NCBI GenBank assembly: GCA_030844565.1
Contig: JAUUNK010000276.1
Location: forward strand, 1-6,418
Origin: Bacteroides ovatus
GTDB lineage: Bacteria; Bacteroidota; Bacteroidia; Bacteroidales; Bacteroidaceae
Direction of reading: 5' to 3'
Length of the DNA stretch: 6,418 nt
The notes under the pieces are model-generated. The model did not search any database, was not told the origin of the DNA, and saw only the letters and a program-made list of their open reading frames with translations. Positions 1-6,418 of this stretch are shown piece after piece (position 1 is the stretch's first letter; every line of letters starts with the position of its first letter). A program made the translations under genes and the position numbers.

Positions 1-1
1 G

Positions 2-1858
2 GATGAACCGCGCTTCGGCTATCGGGCATTGATGCTGGATGCAGCCCGCTTCTTTATTCCCAAAGAAAATGTGTTGCGTATCATCGACTGTATGGGCATG
101 CTTAAAATCAATACCCTTCATTTCCACCTCACGGATGATAACGGCTGGCGGCTGGAAATCAAGAAATATCCCCGCCTGACGGAAGTGGGAGCATGGAGAG
201 TGAACCGCATGGACGTTCCTTTCTATTTCCGCCGTAACGCCGAACCGGGTGAACCCACTCCTATAGGTGGATTTTATACACAGGAAGATATTAAAGAAAT
301 GGTTTCCTATGCCGCCGACCGTCAGATAGAAATTATCCCCGAAATAGATATGCCGGCTCATAGCAACGCTGCACTGGCTGCCTATCCGCAACTGGTCTGC
401 CCCGTAGTAAACTGTTACATTGGAGTTGTTCCGGGTTTGGGTGGAAGTAATTCGGGAGTGATTTATTGTGCCGGAAAAGATACTGTCTTTACATTCTTGC
501 AAGATGTTCTGGACGAAGTGATGGCAATCTTCCCTTCGCGATATATTCATCTGGGAGGAGATGAGGCGCAGAAAGGGTACTGGAAAAAATGCCCGCTTTG
601 TCAGGAACGGATGAAAAAAGAGCATCTCGCCAACGAAGAAGATCTGCAAGGCTATTTTATGAAACGAATGAGCGACTATGTGCGTAGCAAAGGGCGTGAA
701 GTGATAGGCTGGGACGAACTGACAAACAGCAGCTTCCTACCGGAAGGCGTTATTATCCAAAGCTGGCGCGGATTCGGTGCGGCTGCTCTGAAAGCTGCGG
801 AAAAAGGACATCAGTTCATTATGACGCCTGCCCGCATCATGTACCTGATTCGTTATCAAGGCCCGCAATGGTTCGAACCCCAGACCTATTTCGGCAATAA
901 CACGCTGAAAGATGTCTACGACTACGAACCGGTGCAGGCGGACTGGAAACCGGAATATGCTTCTTTGCTCATGGGCGTACAGGCATCCATGTGGACGGAG
1001 TTTTGCAATAAACCGGAAGATGTGGATTATCTGGTGTTTCCCCGTCTTGCCGCCCTGGCGGAAGTGGCATGGACACAGCCCGCACACAAGGACTGGACTT
1101 CGTTCCTGAAAGGGCTGGATGCCTATAATGAACATCTGACAGCTAAAGGCATCGTTTATGCTCGTTCGATGTACAATATCCAGCATACGGTAACTCCAAA
1201 CGACGGAATACTTGAAGTGGAACTGGAATGTATCCGCCCCGACATGGAGATACATTATACGACGGATGGCAGCGAACCTACGGCAACCTCACCGCTCTAC
1301 GAAAGAAAAGTACCTGTAAAAGAGACACTTACTCTGAAAAGTGCTACTTTTGCGCAGGGTAGACAGATGGGAAAGACATTAATACTTCCTGTCCGGTGGA
1401 ATCTGGCCACTGCCAAACCCGTACTGGGAATCAACCCGGCTGAAAAGCTCCTGACGAATGGAATACGCGGGAGCCTGAAATATTCGGATTTCGAATGGTG
1501 CTCATGGACGAACAATGATTCTGTCTCTTTCACAATTGACTTGTTGAAGCCGGAAGTGCTGAACACATTGACATTGGGATGCATCACGAACAATGGAATG
1601 GCTATCCATAAGCCGGCATCCGTGAAAGTGGAAGTCTCGGATGATAACTCCAACTTCCGCGAAGCCGCCATGCAAAGCTTCACGCCTGAAGAGATTTTCC
1701 GCGAAGGGAATTTTATAGAAAACCTGCCATTGAAACTGGGAGGCACACAAGGGCGTTATGTACGTGTGAGCGCCAAAGGTCCGGGAGTTTGTCCTGCATC
1801 TCATGTGCGGTCGGGACAGGCATCGAGAATCTTTTTTGACGAAGTGATGTTGGAATAA
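2..1858 (+). CDS. Beta-N-acetylhexosaminidase, GH20 family (5' end missing)
   Basis: Exo-acting enzyme expected to release terminal beta-linked GlcNAc or GalNAc from glycans by substrate-assisted retention, probably in the periplasm or at the cell surface. The open frame runs in from the left edge: bases 2-28 read DEPRFGYRA and lead into the family motif MLDAARFF, so the TTG at 29 and ATG at 32 are internal. The signal peptide and N-terminal alpha/beta domain lie outside the window. Visible family landmarks are the substrate-binding Arg (codon 47), HFHLTDDNGW (from 119), DMPAH with its conserved His (359), HLGGDE with the catalytic Asp-Glu pair (560, 563), GWDEL, SWRG and LAEVAWT. After the barrel come a chitobiase C-terminal domain (about 1185-1400; IHYTTDGSEP) and an F5/8C-like beta-sandwich (about 1430-1855). 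The motif YLIR (842-853) places Arg where human HexA alpha has Arg424, hinting at 6-sulfated GlcNAc as substrate. The family call is secure; the exact substrate is inference. It is the first visible gene of a probable three-gene operon. Confidence 0.96.
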   Translation, partial: DEPRFGYRALMLDAARFFIPKENVLRIIDCMGMLKINTLHFHLTDDNGWRLEIKKYPRLTEVGAWRVNRMDVPFYFRRNAEPGEPTPIGGFYTQEDIKEMVSYAADRQIEIIPEIDMPAHSNAALAAYPQLVCPVVNCYIGVVPGLGGSNSGVIYCAGKDTVFTFLQDVLDEVMAIFPSRYIHLGGDEAQKGYWKKCPLCQERMKKEHLANEEDLQGYFMKRMSDYVRSKGREVIGWDELTNSSFLPEGVIIQSWRGFGAAALKAAEKGHQFIMTPARIMYLIRYQGPQWFEPQTYFGNNTLKDVYDYEPVQADWKPEYASLLMGVQASMWTEFCNKPEDVDYLVFPRLAALAEVAWTQPAHKDWTSFLKGLDAYNEHLTAKGIVYARSMYNIQHTVTPNDGILEVELECIRPDMEIHYTTDGSEPTATSPLYERKVPVKETLTLKSATFAQGRQMGKTLILPVRWNLATAKPVLGINPAEKLLTNGIRGSLKYSDFEWCSWTNNDSVSFTIDLLKPEVLNTLTLGCITNNGMAIHKPASVKVEVSDDNSNFREAAMQSFTPEEIFREGNFIENLPLKLGGTQGRYVRVSAKGPGVCPASHVRSGQASRIFFDEVMLE

Positions 1859-1935
1859 GACAAGTCAGCTAGGCGTGTATGGATAAAGCGACATTTGGAT
1901 AAGACGATAATCAAGTTAATATAAAAGTTATACGT
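1859..1935 (+). repeat. Operon gap with direct repeat TGGATAA
   Basis: This short spacer separates the GH20 gene from the acyltransferase gene. TGGATAA occurs at 1880-1886 and again at 1896-1902, 16 bases apart, and the following bases are also similar (10 of 13 match overall). No terminator hairpin is seen. The bases just before the ATG at 1936 are A/T-rich with no Shine-Dalgarno, as is common in Bacteroidetes. The repeat could be chance or a protein site; nothing in the sequence decides this. Confidence 0.3.
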
Positions 1936-3069
1936 ATGAAGAACAAATTACCGGAAAACAATTCCACCCGTCTTGCTTCATTGGACATTCTGCGAGGTTT
2001 TGATTTATTTCTTTTGGTCTTTTTTCAACCTGTATTTGCAGCGTTGGTGCGGCAGATGAACCTGCCGTTTCTTAACGGCATACTCTACCAGTTTGACCAT
2101 GAGGTTTGGGAGGGATTCCGTTTCTGGGATTTGGTGATGCCGCTTTTTCTCTTTATGACAGGAGCTTCCATGCCGTTTTCATTGTCGAAATACATAGGTA
2201 CTACCGGAAGTTATTGGCCTGTATATCGCAGGATTTTAAAGCGGGTTATCCTGTTGTTTATTTTCGGGATGATTGTACAGGGCAATTTGTTGGGGCTTGA
2301 TAGCCAGCATCTTTATTTGTATTCCAATACGTTGCAGTCTATTGCCGTCGGTTATTTTATTGCTGCGGTTATTCAGTTGCACTTCCCGTTCAAGTGGCAG
2401 ATAGGGATCACATTGTTGCTCCTTCTCGCCTATTGGATTCCGATGACGTTCCTGGGTGATTTTACACCTGCAGGAAACTTTGCGGAACAAGTGGACAGGT
2501 ACGTCCTGGGTCGATTTCGGGATGGGGTATTTTGGAATGAGGACGGAACCTGGAGCTTCTCGCCATACTACAACTATACATGGATATGGAGTAGCCTGAC
2601 ATTCGGAGTGACTGTCATGCTCGGAGCGTTTGCCGGAAAGATAATGAAAGAGGGGAAGGCGAACCGGAAAAAGGTGGTACAGATGCTGCTGGTTGTCGGA
2701 CTTGCTCTTGTAGGTTTGGCATTGCTGTGGAGTTTGCAGATGCCTGTTATCAAGCGTATCTGGACAGGTAGTATGACGCTGCTTTCCGGCGGATATTGTT
2801 TTCTATTGATGGCATTGTTCTATTATTGGATTGATTACAAGGGACATACCCGGGGATTGGACTGGCTGAAAGTGTATGGCATGAATTCCATAACAGCTTA
2901 TCTGTTGGGTGAAGTCGTGAATTTCCGTTGCGTTGCCGCTTCGGTCAGCTACGGGCTCGAACAATATCTGGGTGGCTATTATTCCGTATGGCTTACTTTC
3001 GCCAATTATCTGATTGTCTTTTTCCTGTTGGGGGCGATGTATAAGCGCGGATTATTTTTAAAGGTTTGA
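1936..3069 (+). CDS. DUF5009/HGSNAT-like (NagX-type) membrane acyltransferase
   Basis: A 377-residue inner-membrane protein with about ten hydrophobic segments (roughly residues 21-40, 63-82, 100-120, 131-150, 153-174, 214-235, 247-268, 280-300, 311-330, 347-368). The N-terminal LASLDILRGFDLF matches the S-x-D-x-x-RG signature of the NagX/YeiB/heparan-alpha-glucosaminide N-acetyltransferase superfamily. The FDHEVWEGFRFWDLVMP stretch matches that family's H-x-x-W-x-G...DLV-x-P motif; His55 (codon 2098) aligns with a conserved His thought to take part in acetyl transfer in the human lysosomal enzyme. YGMNSITAYLL near residue 314 is also typical. The human homologue moves acetyl from acetyl-CoA across a membrane onto glucosamine ends; for bacterial members the substrate is mostly untested. 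Sitting between two exported glycosidases, it may acetylate amino sugars or another periplasmic acceptor (inference). The ATG at 1936 is chosen because it opens the conserved N-terminus; there is no upstream in-frame alternative of note. Family call is solid, function is open. Confidence 0.88.
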   Translation: MKNKLPENNSTRLASLDILRGFDLFLLVFFQPVFAALVRQMNLPFLNGILYQFDHEVWEGFRFWDLVMPLFLFMTGASMPFSLSKYIGTTGSYWPVYRRILKRVILLFIFGMIVQGNLLGLDSQHLYLYSNTLQSIAVGYFIAAVIQLHFPFKWQIGITLLLLLAYWIPMTFLGDFTPAGNFAEQVDRYVLGRFRDGVFWNEDGTWSFSPYYNYTWIWSSLTFGVTVMLGAFAGKIMKEGKANRKKVVQMLLVVGLALVGLALLWSLQMPVIKRIWTGSMTLLSGGYCFLLMALFYYWIDYKGHTRGLDWLKVYGMNSITAYLLGEVVNFRCVAASVSYGLEQYLGGYYSVWLTFANYLIVFFLLGAMYKRGLFLKV

Positions 3070-3096
3070 TGAAATAACGATTTAAATAAAAAGAAT

Positions 3097-5976
3097 ATGA
3101 TGATTAAACAAATATGTTTTCTTTTGGTGTTGCTTGGGGGATATTCCGCCTCCATGATGGCGGCTGATAAGAAAGAGGTCTATATCGCCCGTACGGAAAG
3201 TACGGTGACGATTGGCAATGAATACCTCTCCCGTGAGTTCTCACTGGCGGATGGCAAAGTCCGTACACGGGTGATTGAGAATAAACGTACGGGCAGTGAA
3301 GCAATCCGTATTCTTCCCGAAGTAGCTTCCGAAGAGTTCGTTATCCGTACGTTAACTGCGGATTCGCTGGCTTCGGATATTTATTCTTCCGCTCTTTCAT
3401 TGCAGGAAATACAGGTTGCGGAAGAAGGGAAAGACGGTAAGCGGCTGATTTTCCACTATAAGAATTTCCGTCACCAAGGGGTGGACTGGCAGGTGGATAT
3501 GGTTCTTGAACTGGAAAAAGGGAAGCACTATATGAGGAAATATCTGGAAATAACTGTCCCCGATTCGCAACGCCACCTGGCGCGTTTGGATTATATTGAT
3601 TTCGAACCGATGAATCTTCCCGAAGGATATGCCGTTTGGACGCATCCGGTAATGGAGCAGGGAGTGGGCGGTATCAGTGGATATTACATTTCTTTGGGAC
3701 AGCCGGTGTATATACAGGGGATGTTCTTCGGCCTTGAATTTCCGGCTGCGGAGACGGAGATTGAGGACAGTCAGAAGGTGCGTATCCGTTATTATTCGGG
3801 AAAGAGCTTTGAAATGCTTGCTTCGGAAGGCCGTCTTGGAGAAAGTGGTACGTTTACCACCTGGAAAGAAGTAATCGGTGCTACCCGCAGTACGGATATG
3901 GATGTTATTCAGACGGACTTTTTCAGTTATATCCATGATATTGCTGTCCCGGTCGGCTTCCGTATTCAGTACAACTCATGGTATGATTTTATGCTGAACA
4001 TCAATGAGAACAATATCCTCAACTCTTTCCGTGAAGTAGAACGCGGACTGACGCAGAATGGTGTTCGTCCGATTGACTCTTATGTGATGGATGACGGTTG
4101 GAATGCCTACGGTCCATGGCAGGAAGAGAACAAGGCCAAATTCTGGTCGTTCAACAGTAAATTCCCGAACGAACTGTTTACGCCTTCTGACTTGTCGCAC
4201 CGCCTTTCTTCCGATTGTGGATTGTGGCTGGGGCCTCGTGGCGGCTATAATTATTTTATCAAGTTCGCCCGGTTTCTGGAAGAAAACGGGAATGGAAAGC
4301 TGAACCGCAATTCAAGTGATATTTGCACCAATCATAAGGTGTATTGCGAGAAACTGAAGACGTTCTTTCTGGACTGCCAGCAACGGTTTGACGTGAATTA
4401 TTGGAAATTGGACGGATTTTCTGCACGTCCGCCGCAACCCGACCCGCAGGGGAATTATATTTCCGGAGGTTATCAGGGGATGTACTATGTCACCGAGCAT
4501 TGGGAACGCTGGATTGATATATTTCAAGCCATGCGCAACCAGCGCGGGGAGAAAAGAAATGATTTATGGATTAACCTGACGTGTTATGTCAACCCCAGCC
4601 CGTGGTTCCTGCAATGGGGAAACTCCGTGTGGATGCAGAACTCGCAGGATATCGGACGGCTGAATGTAAAACGCCTGTCGCAACTCGACCAGCTCTTGTC
4701 TTACAGGGACGACCGCTATTTCGATTTTGTGAAGACACGTGCGTTCCAGTTCCCTTTGGCGCATCTTTATAACCACGACCCGATTTATGGCAATACCGCC
4801 AATCTTGCCGGAAAGATGAATGATGATGAATTCCGTACGTACCTGATGATGATGGCTACCCGCGGCACTGCTTTTTGGGAGCTTTATTATAGCTATAATA
4901 TGATGAACGAGGGACAGAAATGGGTCATAAATGCCGATGTACTCCATTGGATTAATGATAACTATGAAATCCTGAAGCATGCCAAACTGATAGGGCAGAC
5001 TCCTGCAAAAGGAACTCCTTACGGTTATTCGGCATGGTCGGGACAGGAAGGGATTATTTCTGTCCGCAACCCGTCTGATGAGGTGAAAGAGTTTGACTTC
5101 ACCCTCGACCGTATTATCGGAATGCCCGAAGGGTTGAAAGGCTTGTATCGTACCTCGGTGTGGACGTATCGGGCAGGTGAACAAAAAGAGGATACAAAGG
5201 ATCATTTGTTCGGCTATGGCGAACAAATCTCCCTAAGTTTGCAGCCGGGTGAGGTGCGGATTTGGAAATTCAGTACCGTGCCTGATAAGGAAGCCCCTGC
5301 CCTGCGGATAGTTAAGACGACCTCTCCGACTTCCCTGACTGTTGAGTTTAATGAACCTGTGATGCTGAAAGACGGAATATTCTCTGTTTCGGGGAATGAG
5401 ATTACCGCTACTTCGATTTCTGCGGACAGGCGTGTTGTGACATTGGCATTGGCTCGTGAAATGGAAAAGGATAATAAATATCGTCTGAATATTTCGGGAG
5501 TAAAAGATGACGCGGGAAATACAAAAGCATTACGCACCTCTTTCCTTTATTTTGAGAATCAGGAAATACCTGTTCTGACGGGAATCAGTGGTGGCGGGGA
5601 TTTCAACCTGTCTTTCCGTTTGAAAACTGATAAGAATGCCGTTTCCTTGTTGCGTCAGGGAAAAGATATTTCGGTAGATTTGGATGCGGAAGGACGGCTT
5701 ACATTCGTGGTAAAAGGGGTGAAAGTAGTTTCCAGGCAACCTGTTAATAATAATAAAGAGTGCATTGTGTCTTTATGTCGTGAGAAGAATGGAATGTTGA
5801 AAATCTATCTGGATGGTGAATTGGAACAGTCGGCTTATGATGTGGCAATAGTGAATCCGGGTATTAAAGCAACTCCGGTTATTATAAATGCCTCATTAGA
5901 GAATGCTCTCGGACAGTTGAAGCTTATAAACCGTGCGCTTGATTATAAGGAAAACAAGAACATGGCTCTGAAATAA
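3097..5976 (+). CDS. Exported clan GH-D (GH27/GH36-like) glycosidase, probable alpha-galactosidase or alpha-N-acetylgalactosaminidase
   Basis: A 959-residue multidomain protein. Residues 1-23 look like a type I signal peptide (hydrophobic core ICFLLVLLGGY, likely cut after SASMMA); there is no lipobox cysteine, so a periplasmic or secreted location is expected. Domains in order: N-terminal beta-rich domain (about 24-285), TIM barrel (about 289-635), beta-sandwich (about 636-728), SbsA-type Ig domain (about 729-820; LTVEFNEPV, SADRRVVTLAL, KDDAGN), LamG/concanavalin-like domain (about 822-959; LKIYLDGELEQ). Barrel motifs resemble clan GH-D: YNSW at strand one, VMDDGWN (331-336), NYWKLDGF with candidate nucleophile Asp439, and GNSVWMQNSQDIG with candidate acid/base Asp518, which recalls the GNSWRTTGDI motif of GH27. 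This predicts a retaining enzyme on alpha-galactosides or alpha-GalNAc. The exact family and substrate cannot be fixed by eye. It starts 27 bases after the acyltransferase gene, so co-transcription is likely; two ATGs (3097, 3100) are equally possible starts. Confidence 0.85.
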   Translation: MMIKQICFLLVLLGGYSASMMAADKKEVYIARTESTVTIGNEYLSREFSLADGKVRTRVIENKRTGSEAIRILPEVASEEFVIRTLTADSLASDIYSSALSLQEIQVAEEGKDGKRLIFHYKNFRHQGVDWQVDMVLELEKGKHYMRKYLEITVPDSQRHLARLDYIDFEPMNLPEGYAVWTHPVMEQGVGGISGYYISLGQPVYIQGMFFGLEFPAAETEIEDSQKVRIRYYSGKSFEMLASEGRLGESGTFTTWKEVIGATRSTDMDVIQTDFFSYIHDIAVPVGFRIQYNSWYDFMLNINENNILNSFREVERGLTQNGVRPIDSYVMDDGWNAYGPWQEENKAKFWSFNSKFPNELFTPSDLSHRLSSDCGLWLGPRGGYNYFIKFARFLEENGNGKLNRNSSDICTNHKVYCEKLKTFFLDCQQRFDVNYWKLDGFSARPPQPDPQGNYISGGYQGMYYVTEHWERWIDIFQAMRNQRGEKRNDLWINLTCYVNPSPWFLQWGNSVWMQNSQDIGRLNVKRLSQLDQLLSYRDDRYFDFVKTRAFQFPLAHLYNHDPIYGNTANLAGKMNDDEFRTYLMMMATRGTAFWELYYSYNMMNEGQKWVINADVLHWINDNYEILKHAKLIGQTPAKGTPYGYSAWSGQEGIISVRNPSDEVKEFDFTLDRIIGMPEGLKGLYRTSVWTYRAGEQKEDTKDHLFGYGEQISLSLQPGEVRIWKFSTVPDKEAPALRIVKTTSPTSLTVEFNEPVMLKDGIFSVSGNEITATSISADRRVVTLALAREMEKDNKYRLNISGVKDDAGNTKALRTSFLYFENQEIPVLTGISGGGDFNLSFRLKTDKNAVSLLRQGKDISVDLDAEGRLTFVVKGVKVVSRQPVNNNKECIVSLCREKNGMLKIYLDGELEQSAYDVAIVNPGIKATPVIINASLENALGQLKLINRALDYKENKNMALK

Positions 5977-6052
5977 AAGAGGTGAGGTTGTATCAAATAG
6001 AGGTCAGCGTGGTAGAATAAATGATGATAATGTCCTGTTTGCAGGAAATATA

Positions 6053-6091
6053 GATGCTGCGTGTTGGGTATATAGCTCCAACACGCAGATC
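6053..6091. terminator. Hairpin 1, possible bidirectional terminator
   Basis: CTGCGTGTTGG (6057-6067) pairs perfectly with CCAACACGCAG (6078-6088) around a 10-base loop. Three more pairs (6053-6055 with 6089-6091) extend the stem past one bulged G at 6056. No run of T follows on the plus strand; on the minus strand the sequence after the stem (TATATTTCC) is modestly T-rich, so it fits better as the end of the SulP transcript. The terminator role is inferred from position. Confidence 0.5.
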
Positions 6092-6141
6092 ATATATGCC
6101 GTACACATTGGATCTATATGTCCAATACGCACGGTATATAT
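6092..6141. terminator. Hairpin 2, imperfect long stem, diverged inverted copy of hairpin 1
   Basis: Arms 6092-6112 and 6121-6141 are each 21 bases and pair around an 8-base loop with three mismatches and one G-T pair; the A/T-rich base and the TTGGA/TCCAA tip are intact. Read on the opposite strand, 6131-6102 matches 6058-6087 of hairpin 1 at 22 of 30 positions with no gap, so the two hairpins appear related. No T-tract follows. It may end transcription of the glycosidase operon or be part of a dispersed palindromic repeat family. Confidence 0.45.
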
Positions 6142-6167
6142 AGCTTGCAAGTAACTGATAAACAGCG

Positions 6168-6418
6168 TTATTCTACCAGACTTTTCGCTCTTTCCAATGC
6201 TACGTTGATATTCGGGCAGATATTCTCTTTTCCCAGCAACTCGTAGAATCCGGCTTTTTCCAGTACATTATGCACGTTCTCGTTGACTCCCGAAAGAATA
6301 ATGGTAGTCTTTTCCTTCTGCGACATTTCGCAGAGAGCAGTCAGGTTATGAATACCTGTGGAGTCGATGAACGGAACCTTGCGCATACGGATGATACGTA
6401 CTTTCGGGCGGTCTCCCA
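6168..6418 (-). CDS. SulP-family anion transporter, C-terminal STAS domain (5' end beyond window)
   Basis: The minus-strand frame is open from the right edge to a TAA at 6170-6168, giving about 83 codons. It reads through GDRPKVRIIRMRKVPFIDSTG and continues to the end of a STAS domain; the Met at 6386 is internal and not a start. The VPFIDSTGIHNL stretch is the signature of STAS domains at the end of SulP (sulfate/bicarbonate/dicarboxylate-type) permeases; stand-alone anti-sigma antagonists share the fold but rarely the RMRKVPFIDSTGIHNL form. The later part (TTIILSGVNENVHNVLEKAGF) fits the strand-helix pattern of the fold. The missing part should hold the membrane transport domain. The transported ion cannot be told from this fragment. 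The gene converges on the glycosidase operon and is probably a separate unit. Confidence 0.87.
   Translation of the reverse strand, partial: GDRPKVRIIRMRKVPFIDSTGIHNLTALCEMSQKEKTTIILSGVNENVHNVLEKAGFYELLGKENICPNINVALERAKSLVE

Larger units (their letters stand above)
5977..6167. other. Convergent intergenic region rich in inverted repeats
   Basis: This 191-base stretch lies between the 3' ends of the glycosidase gene and the SulP gene. It holds no credible gene. From left to right it contains a small stem TCCTG/CAGGA (6033-6046, 4-base loop), a strong hairpin (6053-6091), a directly adjacent long hairpin (6092-6141) and an 8-base palindrome CTTGCAAG (6144-6151). All sit inside a perfect 11-base inverted repeat. 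Transcription termination from both sides is the simplest role. Confidence 0.7.
6010..6178. repeat. 11-base perfect inverted repeat enclosing the hairpins
   Basis: TGGTAGAATAA at 6010-6020 is the exact reverse complement of TTATTCTACCA at 6168-6178. The right arm covers the stop codon and the last codons of the SulP gene. The hexamer CAGCGT also precedes or abuts both arms (6005-6010 and 6163-6168) in direct orientation. The arms could form a base stem that closes a branched structure. No target-site duplication is visible outside them. Confidence 0.55.

Noticed and set aside
29..34. TTG/ATG at the left edge as the start of the GH20 gene
   Set aside because: The frame stays open upstream and encodes the conserved DEPRFGYRALMLD-type stretch, so the real start is outside the window.
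737..1255. 172-codon minus-strand open frame within the GH20 gene
   Set aside because: Antisense shadow of a well-conserved catalytic domain; no family features.
1894..1924. Bacteroides-type promoter (TTTG and TAnnTTTG) ahead of the acyltransferase gene
   Set aside because: TTTG at 1894-1897 has about the right distance to TAATATAA, but the second box matches the consensus poorly, so no promoter is called.
3097..3165. Lipoprotein signal on the glycosidase
   Set aside because: The only Cys in the leader is at residue 7 (QICFLL), before the hydrophobic core rather than after it, so no lipobox; a type I signal peptide fits better.
4564..5226. 220-codon open frame on the minus strand inside the glycosidase gene
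   Set aside because: It lies fully antisense to a frame with clear glycosidase motifs; its predicted residues show no recognisable domain and it has no plausible start context.
6010..6178. Miniature transposable element with terminal inverted repeats
   Set aside because: No flanking target duplication is seen, and the right arm is part of the SulP coding end, so the call is not supported beyond the repeat itself.

Overview
The window looks like chromosomal DNA of a gut or host-associated Bacteroidales bacterium, most likely Bacteroides or a close relative. The reasons are the gene content (a GH20 hexosaminidase with C-terminal beta-domains, an HGSNAT-like membrane acyltransferase and a large secreted clan GH-D glycosidase), start regions that are A/T-rich with no clear Shine-Dalgarno, and tight co-directional packing of glycan genes. 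No species is assigned.

Layout: (1) bases 2-1858, plus strand, hold the 3' part of a GH20 beta-N-acetylhexosaminidase whose N-terminus lies before the window. (2) After a 77-base gap, bases 1936-3069 encode a multi-span membrane protein of the DUF5009/NagX/HGSNAT acyltransferase type. (3) After 27 bases, bases 3097-5976 encode a 959-residue exported glycosidase with a TIM barrel that resembles the GH27/GH36 clan (alpha-galactosidase or alpha-N-acetylgalactosaminidase type), followed by a beta-sandwich, an SbsA-like Ig domain and a LamG-like domain. (4) A 191-base intergenic stretch holds two adjacent related hairpins inside an 11-base inverted repeat. (5) Converging from the right on the minus strand, bases 6418-6168 encode the C-terminal STAS domain of a SulP-family anion transporter, cut by the window end.

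The three plus-strand genes read as one operon for host glycan (mucin or glycosaminoglycan-like) breakdown: an exo-beta-hexosaminidase, an inner-membrane protein related to the enzyme that acetylates glucosamine ends across a membrane, and a probable alpha-glycosidase. The most interesting detail is in the GH20 protein. The motif Y-L-I-R at the substrate pocket puts an arginine where the human HexA alpha subunit has the Arg that accepts 6-sulfated GlcNAc, whereas HexB-type enzymes have Asp-Leu. This raises the possibility that the enzyme removes GlcNAc-6-sulfate, a mucin sulfoglycosidase activity already known in GH20. No SusC/SusD pair, sulfatase or regulator is visible, so substrate assignment rests on the enzymes alone.
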